A program made the translations under genes and the position numbers. 64,000 nt of DNA from the NCBI GenBank assembly GCA_023078685.1, contig JALGAS010000006.1, positions 2,356,001 to 2,420,000 of the forward strand. The letters run 5' to 3'. Source of the DNA: Neopestalotiopsis rosae (taxonomy: Eukaryota; Ascomycota; Sordariomycetes; Amphisphaeriales; Sporocadaceae). Position 1 is the stretch's first letter. Every line of letters begins with the position of its first letter. The notes under the pieces were generated by a model. That model was not told the origin of the DNA. It searched no databases and saw nothing but the letters and a program-made list of their open reading frames with translations. This document shows, in pieces, positions 1 through 9,617 of this stretch.

Positions 1-1457
1 AGCCGCCGGAGAAGGAAACAATATCACTTGGTGTGGCCATACTGTGCCGAAGTAACGCTGTCAAACGCTGCGTCTGTATATAGTAGGAACAAGAAAGGAT
101 GAAAGGCAAAGATGGCCGTTTCGCAATGCTTTTGAGGTTCTCTTCGGCTGCTCGATACCGGCCATTTCATTCCCCAGCATGCAGTCTTCGTGTCGACGGT
201 GATCTATCCTACTTGTGTGGAGAGAATCAGGACATCTGCGGAGGGGTCTCCAGGTGAAGTGGAGCGAAGTGAACGGCACAATGCCTGATAGCGGGCTGGG
301 CTCTGCAGCATGTTGTACCAGGGCCTAGAAACCCCCCAATTGGCAATTTCAGTAAGCTGATAGGAATTATCGCAGCCCGCGCGTGCTGCTTTTGATGTCA
401 GACGGACAGCATGCCATGGTGTTCCATCGATTGCGCATCTGTATCGTAATGAACTTTTGTTCCTCTAAAGGAATGGTATAGTTTCTGCGACGAGAGTCGA
501 TTATAGCAACAAATCAATCCTTTAGCGTCCTCGCTACTTCGCATTATACTGCTAATGCACCCACCGTATAACATCGTGGTCAACGTCGTAGGATTGAATT
601 ACTTGCCGACGCGGCCAATCAATACCTTGAAGTTTCTGTACATGCTGGATCTGTGGCCCTGTAATCAGCAACCCTTTTGTGTCTTGGCCCCCAACCAAAC
701 GAGGTTCTTCCCGAGCCTGACAGGCCTGCATGCGGCACAGTCGCAAGTATTGCGTGGCTTACGCGTGCGCTGTAAGTGCTTGCAATAGGGCTCGTCCAGT
801 GGATGTGGTGGCCTGGTCACACTGCGGTAGCGCATCAATATTAATTCTTTCGACTCCACCGCCATATAGCCGGGGAATGTCATGATGCGAAAACCTTTCA
901 TTGCCTTGAAACATACACATCACTTTTCATATTTACTGCTATCATCGCAAACTCAAACACGCTCCTTGGCGTTGATATGTCAAAAATCATCCACAACTTT
1001 TGCACCTCTGGATAATCATGCAACATTCGCAGCCCTGTATTAACCCTCTGGGTGTTGCCGTGATGTTGTCGCAAATGATACCACTGATGTTCAGCGATTA
1101 AGCAGCAATTGAAAGTAACAATAAGTGAAGTATCGACTTGAAACAGAGACATGAATCTGTGATTCACTTTCTAACTGAGCGATTTCATTGTCACTTCACT
1201 CAGTAGTACGTGAGCAAATTGCATACAGGCAATGATTCACAGACTAGATCACTGCTACACCTGCGCACTGAACGTATAAATATCACAAGTTCACCAGATC
1301 TACTTCTGTTCTTCTCCTGTTAATATCAGTATCATTGCTAGACTTTTGAGGTCCTCTCGCATCTTATCATTGCGATCCATTGACTCCACCGCCCTCCTGT
1401 TAACGCAACTTGAGAGATCCCAAGCGAAGCACTCGAGCAGCACCCTTTCGTGTCAAG
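1..1457. other. Intergenic region, no gene supported
   Basis: Only short scattered open frames of under 90 codons occur here, with no recognisable protein family, repeat or RNA gene. The last 200 bases are probably the promoter and leader of the small membrane-protein gene that starts at 1458. A gene ending just outside the left edge cannot be excluded. Confidence 0.5.
1275..1282 (+). promoter_or_regulatory. TATA-box candidate for the small membrane-protein gene
   Basis: TATAAATA lies about 175 bases before the ATG at 1458 and is followed by a pyrimidine-rich leader. It is a sequence match only; no transcription start is known. Confidence 0.4.
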
Positions 1458-1867
1458 ATGGATCCATCCTCGACACCAACCAGCAGGTGAGTCGTAAAGC
1501 ATGGCTAAATTCCACCTGCTTGCACAAAGGCTGACAGTTTCAAAGCATTAAGCCCAAGATAGTGGGAGGCGAACGCACCTGGATCAACCCGGCAGGAATC
1601 ACTTACGAAGAAAACCGATGGACGTCGGACAGAGCACTCATGATAGAGTTTTTTGTCATCTTGAGTGTCATTCTGGCGGTACTTATAGTTGGATGCTGCT
1701 GCAGCCTCTGCATAATGGACTGTTTCCGAAGCGAAAAGACTGTTGGGGACAAGGAAGCCAAGAGAATCAAGGAGCAGCAGGAGAAACAGGATGCCAAATA
1801 CGATGCGGACATCGCAGAAATCAAGGAGAAAAAGGAGGCCGGTGTTAGGGAAAAGAAGTTCATGTGA
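1458..1867 (+). CDS. Small single-pass membrane protein, unknown function
   Basis: Two exons, 1458-1486 and 1546-1867, join to 116 residues. The 59-base intron has GTGAGT, a CTGAC branch site and CAAAG. Splicing adds the N-terminus MDPSSTPTS to a frame that otherwise lacks an ATG. A short polar N-terminus is followed by one hydrophobic segment at about residues 46-68 (IEFFVILSVILAVLIVGCC). Next comes a cysteine cluster (CCCSLCIMDC) at the membrane edge, then a highly charged Lys/Glu-rich tail that should form a helix or coiled coil and ends in KKFM. The cysteines next to the membrane could be palmitoylated (inference). I do not recognise a family. The spliced frame, the clean intron and a TATA-like site upstream support a real gene. 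Confidence 0.6.
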
Positions 1868-2382
1868 TTTCCTTCAACCTGTAAGCTATGCATTCCATTT
1901 TTTGCTGCTTTACACATGGTCGTGTCGCACATCACTGGCTTGGACCTTGAGAGAAAGTTGGTTATGGTTTCAGTAAGCACATGTTGCACCATGAACAGAC
2001 CGATGGAATGTCATTGATTCGTCCACAACTCTTTGCATCCACTCACTGACTAGTCGTAGACCGAGGTCCTTGTCAGCAACGCAGCTCCATGGGGACGTGC
2101 AGAGGAATGCCACGCGGATAACCACATATCAGAGCGATATACAACATCGTATACGTAGCCCTGGTAGTCAATGACATTAGATCCAGCGATGGCGAGGAAA
2201 TGACTGTTGCAATCTACCACTAACGCAATTTCGCAAAGAGCACAAAACAAATGCAAATGTGCTCGCATAGCAAGACATTCCACCCGCGTTATTTTTAATA
2301 ACTGTGCGGCACTCTTGAAACTAAGTCTATAAGAATGTTGGACACTACTACATTGTCTTCGACAAATTCCTCTTGCATGCAC
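1868..2382. other. Intergenic region between convergent genes
   Basis: This stretch should hold the 3' ends of two convergent genes. I see no coding frame with a family match and no repeat. Confidence 0.5.
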
Positions 2383-3600
2383 TTAATTGAGCCTGTGCAA
2401 TAATTCCTCGCCACGGAGCCACCTCTCAACATTCTCAGCAGTCTCCTCATACCATGTGTGCATGATGCCCTCTTCTACATATCCCATGTGAGGCGTGATC
2501 AACAGCCTTCCTCGTCCACCCGTTCCCCATTCTGTCGACCGCCAGGGGCTGGTTGCCGGCAGTGGCTCGAGATCAAAGACGTCCAACGCCGCACCCCTAA
2601 TCTTGCCCCGCGAGAGGACATTGTACAAGGCATCCTGATCAATGAGCGGACCGCGCGACGTATTCACAATCAGCGCCGAGCTCTTCATACTCTCGAGCTC
2701 ACTCTGGCCGACGATCCCCCGGGACCGCTCGCTGAGGACATAGTGCAAGCTAACCACATCCGCCGTCTCAAACAGCTCGGCCTTGCTAACAGCCTTGAAC
2801 GTGCTCGCAGCCGGGTCGACCGCACACCCGCCCGTAGCCGGCAGACCGACCTCACGCGCCATGCGGTCCGCTTTCTCCTGGGTGAGGTTCTCGCTCCAGC
2901 ACACGACACGCATGCCAAACGCCAGCGTCGCGATGCGCGCCACCGCTGCACCCAGCCGGCCCAGCCCCACCACGCCGAGGGTCGCGCCCGTGAGACCCGT
3001 CGCGAGGCCCGTCTGCCACGCCTTGCCGCTCCCCTTCATGGCCGCGTCGTCGGCGGCCACGTTGCGGGCGAGCGCGAGTAGCATGGCCCAGGTGTGGACG
3101 GTAGCGGGGTGGCTGCCGCCCTGCTTTATGTCCAGTTTGGGTCGGGGCGGGATGTGCGAGGCCCGGCCGTCGGTGCGCCCGCGTCCTGGGGCCGCGGCTA
3201 CGGTGATGCCTTGGCTGGAGGCAGTGGGGAGATCAAAGGTTTCGAATTGCGTCCCCGTTGCCAGTAGGAGTTTTAGATTGGGCAAAGAGCGCAAGAGTTC
3301 GCCTGGAAAGGATGTGCGCTCCCGCATGCTGGAGATGACGGTGTATGGCTTGAGCTGGGCTATGATGGACTCCCTTTCAGCGTCCGAGGTGCTTGGGTGG
3401 CTAAATGGCGGGAGCGCATGTTTGTATGTGGTGAGTGAGAGCTGTGACGAAGGAATGTGAGAGAAATGCGGCGTTGCAATGTCGAGATAGTCATCCAGCA
3501 CCACCATGGCCGGCACAGAGCTCGATGCTGACGACATGGTTCGACTGGAGGTTTTCAGCAGGCGATGTGCCAATCGGGGCCCATCTCGCCGGAGTGACAT
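2383..3600 (-). CDS. D-isomer-specific 2-hydroxyacid dehydrogenase
   Basis: A single-exon gene of 405 residues that should reduce a 2-keto acid to the D-2-hydroxyacid, or the reverse, with NAD(P)H. The Rossmann dinucleotide site GVVGLGRLGAAVARI is central. The catalytic Arg lies in NTSRGPLID, the Glu in DLEPLP and the His in TPHMGY, in the family order. The first Met gives an Arg/Ser-rich N-terminus (MSLRRDGPRLAHRLLK) that could be a mitochondrial presequence. The second Met, 21 residues later at 3537, would give a cytosolic form of more usual length. Compared with typical members there is an Arg/Pro/Lys-rich stretch of about 20 residues between the substrate and cofactor domains (GRGRTDGRASHIPPRPK). 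It interrupts no catalytic motif but could be an unspliced intron or an insertion. The substrate cannot be read from sequence. Confidence 0.88.
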   Translation of the reverse strand: MSLRRDGPRLAHRLLKTSSRTMSSASSSVPAMVVLDDYLDIATPHFSHIPSSQLSLTTYKHALPPFSHPSTSDAERESIIAQLKPYTVISSMRERTSFPGELLRSLPNLKLLLATGTQFETFDLPTASSQGITVAAAPGRGRTDGRASHIPPRPKLDIKQGGSHPATVHTWAMLLALARNVAADDAAMKGSGKAWQTGLATGLTGATLGVVGLGRLGAAVARIATLAFGMRVVCWSENLTQEKADRMAREVGLPATGGCAVDPAASTFKAVSKAELFETADVVSLHYVLSERSRGIVGQSELESMKSSALIVNTSRGPLIDQDALYNVLSRGKIRGAALDVFDLEPLPATSPWRSTEWGTGGRGRLLITPHMGYVEEGIMHTWYEETAENVERWLRGEELLHRLN

Positions 3601-4191
3601 TTTTGACGATCAAGATCCTTAGCAGTGAGGTATACGAAGATGATGATATCTCTTGTCTTGGCACCATTCAATCGTGTAAAATGCAAAATGATGAGCCAGA
3701 TGTTTGTTCCGAGTTCGGGATGACCGGATTGGCTCAAACCAACCGAACGCTTATGGTCATACATAACCTTGGCTAAAGGCGGGGCGGGGTTATACTCTGA
3801 GGTATTGATCGACCACACCTGTTTAGAGGTTGGGTCTCACTGCATCGGGACATTTCTACTGCAATGTTACATGAATGTTGAAGGAATGAGAATTGACGAG
3901 GCAATCAAAATCAAGTTGCATTGCACTGGATTGATGCGACCTTGTAAGGCCGCCGCACCTCAGAAGATTGTTCTAGGCGTGGACTCAATCAACCAACGGC
4001 ATGAAAAGTAAGTTCACTAATGCAAGGGCTTGCGTTGGTACCAAAGTTCATTCTTATTCGTTGTTCGTCGCATTGATCATGATCATAAAATTCCAGTATT
4101 CGAGGAAGACAAATCACTCATGCGTGATGAAATATGTACCAATATCCCCATACGGCGGGATCACCATCAAACACTAAATATCATTCAGATC
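3601..4191. other. Intergenic region, no gene supported
   Basis: This lies between the dehydrogenase start on the minus strand and the sedolisin stop, also on the minus strand. Open frames here are short and unlike any family I know. Confidence 0.5.
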
Positions 4192-6447
4192 TTACAGGCT
4201 GGCAAAGAGAGCAACCAGCTTGTCGTAGTTTGGAGTTCTGGCAAATGTTAGTTTCATGCGACAATAACAATTGGGACAAATAACTCACCCAAGACCAGTG
4301 ACGGGATCCCAACCGGCGGCAGCGGGGAAGCCAGTCGAGTCACATCCAGGGTTGGAACCCTCGGTAACGTCGTTGAAGATCTCGGGGTGGGCGTACTATT
4401 TCCGATTAGTTAGCATACTGTTTCATCATGATATGACTTTGTCTCCAGATTTGTCTTACCAAGGTAGGTTGAATGAATCCCACAGTGCTCTTGTTGGCAG
4501 CCAAGCGCTGCTCATTGACGAGGGTAAGCACCGCAGCAAAGACGGGCGACGACAGCGAGGTGCCACCGACGCGGGCCCAGACGCCCTCGGTAAAGACGAC
4601 GTAGTAGTCGCCAATGGCGGAGACATCGGGGTAGCCGCGGCCGCCAATCTTGTAGACGCCGTCGCCGACGTCGCTAAAGTTGGTGCCGGGGTCGGTGTAG
4701 CCGGTAAAGTCGAGCGTGACCTCGTCAAAGTAGGCGGCAATGGCGTCCGTCTGCCAGTCGGGGGCGTCAAAGTAGTTGGAGAAGCCGCCGCCGCTGGGGA
4801 AGCGCGACGTGGCCGTCTCGAAGTAGGTAGTGCTGGTGGTGTGGTTGAACTGCGTCGAGCCCACGGCCAGGACGTACGGGCAGGTCGCGTCGGCCGACGG
4901 GTAAAAGACGGTGCCGTCGGGGCCGGCGCAGCCGTTCTCCAGGCCAAAGTCGCCTGGGAATGAGGCGACACCATAGTCACCGGAGGACTCGAGAACCGTG
5001 ACTCCCTGCAGACCGAGCTTCATGACCTCGTCGCACTGGCGCTTGAGGTAGTAGGCTGGCAGATCGGCTTCACCTCCTCCGTACGAGATGGAGATGACGT
5101 TGGTGGGTTGGTAGACACCGCACTGAAGCTGGCCAGTGTAGCCACCCGGGTTGTTGTCGGGGTAGATGGGGTCCAAACACTCGGGGTCGGTGCAGTCACC
5201 CGTCTCGCCATAGGCCGAGTACGTACAGTACGAGCCGTCAATGGCATCAAAGAAGGTGTTGTAGAATCCAAAGTAGGGTGTGTCAGCTGTAGTCTGGTTA
5301 ACCTCAATGAACTCATCGTCTGTCTGGAACAGAACAGTCTTCTGAGGCCAGATCAATGGCCAAGCGGCCTCAAAGTCCAGGTCGGACTCGACACCAGCGT
5401 CTTCTTGGGTGTAACCGGGGACATCCTCGACAGCACCAATGGCACCATCGATCAGTCTGTCCTCGGGGTAAGTGCCGTTGGGAATGTACGGGTAGAGAGT
5501 GGAGAAGAAAGTGTCGAGATCTTCCCTGCTGTAGTGATCATCGAGCGACTCAAAGATGCCGAGCTCGTTTCCAGGTGCAGCCAATGTGTTGTTGGGAATG
5601 TTGTACTGAGCTCGAATACAGGCCGTAGTCACGTAAGTGTCGCAGACGGTATCGTTCAATGGTGGCAGAGCAGAGGCATCACTCTCTCCGTCACGCAGAA
5701 CCTCAAAGTTGGTGTACATGGGCTTGACATCACGGCTCTTGAGCTTCTCCTGCTCGTAGCGACGCTTCATCTTCTTGAGCTTTCCGGGATCGGCGCGAAG
5801 CTTGACACCAGGGGTGATATAGTCAATGTGGTCACGGAGCTCGAGGGGTACGTGATACTCCTCAACGGCAACCATCTGACTGCCCGAGGCGAGATGCTCA
5901 TAGGTGAAATAGTCGGTTGCCAAGAGCTCCTCGACTTGCTCGGCGTGGGCGTCGAATTGGATCCACTGCTTGTTGGCAGACAGAGAGATCTTGTCGGCCT
6001 CGAAGCCGGCGTCAATGAGCCACTCCCGGACGGCTTCGACCACGGCATCGGAGGGCGCAAACATGTCAATGACCTCGTCGGCCGACATGTGCTTTCCATA
6101 GTCCTTGGACTTTGGGTTGGAGCTGAGGGGGACTCATGTTAGAAAATGTTGTTTTCCACGCCGGAGATGGCATCAACTTACATTTCTCTCAGACGCTTGG
6201 CTCCGGCTTCGAGGTTTCTCTGGACCAGACCAATGCGCATGGGAAGCAGTGCCCGGGCAGGGACCTTGTCCCTCTTGGTCCACTGCCGTCCCCAGTGCGC
6301 AAGCTGTCGCTCGTGAAGCACATGAGTGGCGGGTACTTCACGCTTGTGAGGTGCGAGTCCGGTGTGGTGAGCAGCGGCCAGAGGACTGGCAAAGGCCCCC
6401 AGAGCGAGACTGCCCGTCGCGGCAACAGCTAGCTGTCTGAACAACAT
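4192..6447 (-). CDS. Secreted sedolisin-family tripeptidyl peptidase (S53)
   Basis: Four exons, 6447-6182, 6122-4460, 4395-4289 and 4237-4192, join to 693 residues. All introns are GT...AG and the phases agree. The protein has a signal peptide (MLFRQLAVAATGSLALGAFA), then the pro-kumamolisin activation domain with the family signature SNPKSKDYGKHMSADEV created by the first splice. The catalytic domain carries Glu and Asp in GVESDLDFE, the oxyanion Asp in ESSGDYGVAS and the nucleophile Ser in GGTSLSSPVFAAV. The C-terminal exons supply the calcium site (FNDVTEG...GWDPVTGLGTPN), which is absent if introns 2 and 3 are not removed. The family cleaves tripeptides from N-termini at acid pH outside the cell. 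A TATAAA lies at 6528-6533 on this strand, about 80 bases before the ATG. It probably feeds on protein together with the deuterolysin at 18103 (inference). Confidence 0.93.
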
Positions 6448-7891
6448 GATGCAAAGTCAATTGGCGTCAAGGACAGTATAGGCGGACCTGCCAAGCTGCT
6501 TGGTGGATAGACGGCAGCTTGGAAGCATTTATACGAACACATAGACGGAGCTGCCCCCGAGCAACAATCCCCGAGCAGATGTTCTCCGATTACGTAGACG
6601 ATTGTGGAGGATCCTTACAATCGCAGGACCCCTGCGTATCGCGTACTTGGTGTTGTGCGGGATGTGGACGCGGTCCACGGTCAGACGACACTAATGTATG
6701 CATCGTGTATAATACACAGAGATAAGTCGGGGTTCTTCATCCGAACAGGTGGATGAGGACGATCCTGGACCCTGTGGGGTTTAGTTCAATGGTCTGTGGT
6801 TTACCTGGTCAAATATTACAAGAATTCCAGTTTCATTGCTTGCTCATTGGCTTGAGCATCCATACAGAGCAATCTGAAAGTACAGTACTTGCAAGTGCTT
6901 GTGTTTCCGTTTATCATTCACGTCACTACTCACTGTCATTATTAGGAAGTAGTTCCAGCAATCATTTCATTTACGTATGTTTCCAATTGTTCCAGCAATA
7001 GTAGGTACCGTTGATAACAGTTCCTCGCAGCGACTTATCAATGTCACCTTCCTGAATGGGATGGACCATGGCGCTATAACCCTGGTCGAGTCAAGCTCGT
7101 TGCCCCTGTACATATGCACTGTAGCCGCGCGGGGCCGGTCGCATTAGAAGATCGTTAGCATTCGGTGCATACGATGGATTCTTGGATGCTGCGATATCTT
7201 TTGCCGTTCGCCCCCTACAAAAAGTACTCTTTGCAACCTCCTCGCTGTCAATGACGGCTCCACAACAAGACGGGAGCCAAGTATAGCCAAGTTCAACTTG
7301 GCTGTGACCGATTGATACTTGGCGATCATAGTGGGCCATGGCTTGTGTGCGCACGACCGCTACGACATCCTCGACTTGACAGGATGTGGCTCTGCAGCAT
7401 CGACTTTCCTGGACCGCCATCATGCAAGCCGACATGGCTGCCTGTATCTCGAAGCAGCGCACTGATCGCAACCATTTGACTGGCCGCTATGATGATTCCC
7501 ATTGCAGAACAGATTCTCGTCAGACCTTTGAAGGACTAATTTTCGCACCGCGTCAATAAGATCATGTTCTTTTATCTATTTTCAATTTTCCTACTTGTTC
7601 TAATCTGTCTGACAGCGATTTCAGAGCTTTGGCCGTCTTGCTCAGACCTTAAAACAAAGGTCAAGACATCCCATCCTCCGGCACATCCTCACATTTGTTA
7701 TCAAGACTTCATTCAGCTTGGCTTCTTTGATACATGACGACAAATAGACCTCAGGCAGCCAGTTGATAAGGCCGATAAGGATTTCTACATACAGGGGCTC
7801 CTCTGTACTTCTTCAACCTCCAGCAACTCGAGCACATCATCGCCATGAACCTTGGTACTCGGGTCAGCTAAGATTTCGTGCATATTGCAAT
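6448..7891. other. Intergenic region, no gene supported
   Basis: The first 100 bases hold the sedolisin promoter with TATAAA at 6528-6533 (minus strand). In the remainder I see short frames only, the longest about 126 codons without family character, and no repeats. Confidence 0.5.
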
Positions 7892-9277
7892 TCAACGGAG
7901 AGACCGGTAACCCTGAACCTCAGCGATGACCCATCCAATATGCCGTTCGCGTAATCCCTTCAGACGTATCTCGAGTTCACGGTAAGGTCCAATGTGAGTT
8001 TTTGCCGCCGTGCGCCAAGCGTCCTTGGCCTCGTCCGACATGTCCTCAGTGGAGCTGCTCTTGAAGGATAGTTCCGCCGTCCTCGGGCGATTCCGCACAA
8101 TGTACCACAGCCTACAGCTCTTGCAGCTCCCTTGCTTGATGCACATGACTTCCAGGCTGGTCAGCCGGGGCATGTTGGCGGCGGCGCGCGCGGCCGCCAG
8201 GCAGAGCCCGTTCACCGGCTCGGTCCCCGGCTTCCATCCGGTCCACAGGGTCTCGGGATGGTTTTCTCCGGACAGAAACAAGTATTCGGGTGACGGCACG
8301 AATGTGCGAATCGTTAGCGTCTCCAGGCGCGACCATTGCAGAGACTCGTTTGGATGACTAGATGGTTGCATGAAAAGCGATGATTCTGGCAGGAAGAGAT
8401 AGTGGCAGAATACAAAATCTCCATTCAACGTCATCGATGAAAGTCTCTGCGATAGTCTGCGGAAAGAGCTGCCCAGGGGATCCGACCACGATGCCTTGTT
8501 GGACGAAGTCAACTCATTTGTGCGTCTCGAAGGGGACTCGGGATGTGATGAATCGTAGTATGTCAGAGTGAAATGCCGCAGAGACTGCGGCAGCTGATCA
8601 ATAGCCGTTGCAGAGGATGCGCTGAACGTTACGCTCTGCAGCTGCCAGTCCACAGTCACCAAGTTGGGCATTCTTGACGCAAGCTCGGCGCAAAATGGCA
8701 CACTGAGGAAGCGCTCCTGAGCACACGATGAGATTTCAAACGTCTTGATACAGGGAATCATGGGTAGCTTTCGACAAACATCATCAGAACGTTTCCTGTT
8801 GTGCGGGTCGTTTATTTTAAACTCTTCGTCGAGTATCCGCCAGAACCTGTTGTGGTTGGCCTTCCTCGGGGGACGCGAAAAGGGGCAAATTTGAAGTGAT
8901 ACCCCTGGACCTCCAGGTATTGAGTCTGTGACAGTGTTTTTCCAGTCGGCCATAGTAGTTAATAAGTCTGCAGTGACTTGAGTGAACAGTTCCTCTTGCG
9001 TGTGGTGCATCACTTCTTGATCCTTAGAAACATAGGGAAGTTGGATTGTCAAGATAATATGGCGTACGTAGCTCTGCCGAGTAGGTGTGATGATCCTCCG
9101 AGCGGCTTCGAGTTCATCGGAGGTCAAATTCAAGGTGTGGAATGTTTCCCTCTCTGCCAGGGCTTGCCATGTGCGGGAGACGACTGCACAGACGCTGGCT
9201 TCATCAGGATCTATGTCGATCACGGAGCGGACGATTTTTTGTTGGATCTCAACAGGAAGGGAGGTGAGGGAAGGCAT
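7892..9277 (-). CDS. F-box domain protein, unknown target
   Basis: A single-exon gene of 461 residues read from the Met of MPSLTSLPVEIQQKIV. The open frame reaches upstream to 9571, and another Met 29 codons upstream (MSSQLVLF, near 9364) is possible. The shorter start puts the F-box at the very N-terminus as is usual: LPVEIQQKIVRSVIDID, then SVCAVVSRTWQALAERETF. F-box proteins bind Skp1 and bring substrates to SCF ubiquitin ligases. The rest resembles the large fungal group with a diverged leucine-rich body, plus a CIKQGSCKSC cysteine pair near the C-terminus. The closing segment (RELEIRLKGLRERHIGWVI) is typical of that group. The substrate is unknown. The adjacent regulator and monooxygenase give no clear functional link. 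Confidence 0.72.
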   Translation of the reverse strand: MPSLTSLPVEIQQKIVRSVIDIDPDEASVCAVVSRTWQALAERETFHTLNLTSDELEAARRIITPTRQSYVRHIILTIQLPYVSKDQEVMHHTQEELFTQVTADLLTTMADWKNTVTDSIPGGPGVSLQICPFSRPPRKANHNRFWRILDEEFKINDPHNRKRSDDVCRKLPMIPCIKTFEISSCAQERFLSVPFCAELASRMPNLVTVDWQLQSVTFSASSATAIDQLPQSLRHFTLTYYDSSHPESPSRRTNELTSSNKASWSDPLGSSFRRLSQRLSSMTLNGDFVFCHYLFLPESSLFMQPSSHPNESLQWSRLETLTIRTFVPSPEYLFLSGENHPETLWTGWKPGTEPVNGLCLAAARAAANMPRLTSLEVMCIKQGSCKSCRLWYIVRNRPRTAELSFKSSSTEDMSDEAKDAWRTAAKTHIGPYRELEIRLKGLRERHIGWVIAEVQGYRSLR

Positions 9278-9617
9278 GTTCGCGACCACAGGTAGGATCG
9301 CCAGGGTTGGAGTTCGGATGCAGGATTGTAATTTCACAGTGAAGAGTACGAGTTGCGAGGACATTTGATGGCTTTTATAATTGCTCTGAATGAATGATGG
9401 AAGCCTACGTACTGATTGTACCTGGATGGACCAGCTCCAGGGTCCAGTCGACGAGAACGATGCGATACCTGCATTATCTAAAGTTATATTGAAGACTAAT
9501 CTCGAGATTGCGATACTTGAGTGGTGCGGCCTCGGCATTGTTGTACCTATTTGAGAGCGCTCCATGCACATAGTAACCTAAAGTCCACAGAGAGGAAGCC
9601 TTTGAAAAGACCGTTAC
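9278..9617. other. Short spacer, possible 5' extension of the F-box gene
   Basis: The frame of the F-box protein stays open here up to 9571 on the minus strand. The translation is not domain-like, so I treat it as leader sequence between two genes transcribed in the same direction. Confidence 0.4.

Noticed and set aside
2458..3460. Plus-strand frames of 207 and 225 codons
   Set aside because: Antisense to the 2-hydroxyacid dehydrogenase; Arg/Pro-rich and motif-free.
5108..6142. 344-codon plus-strand frame
   Set aside because: Antisense to the sedolisin catalytic exon, which has all family motifs and consistent splicing.
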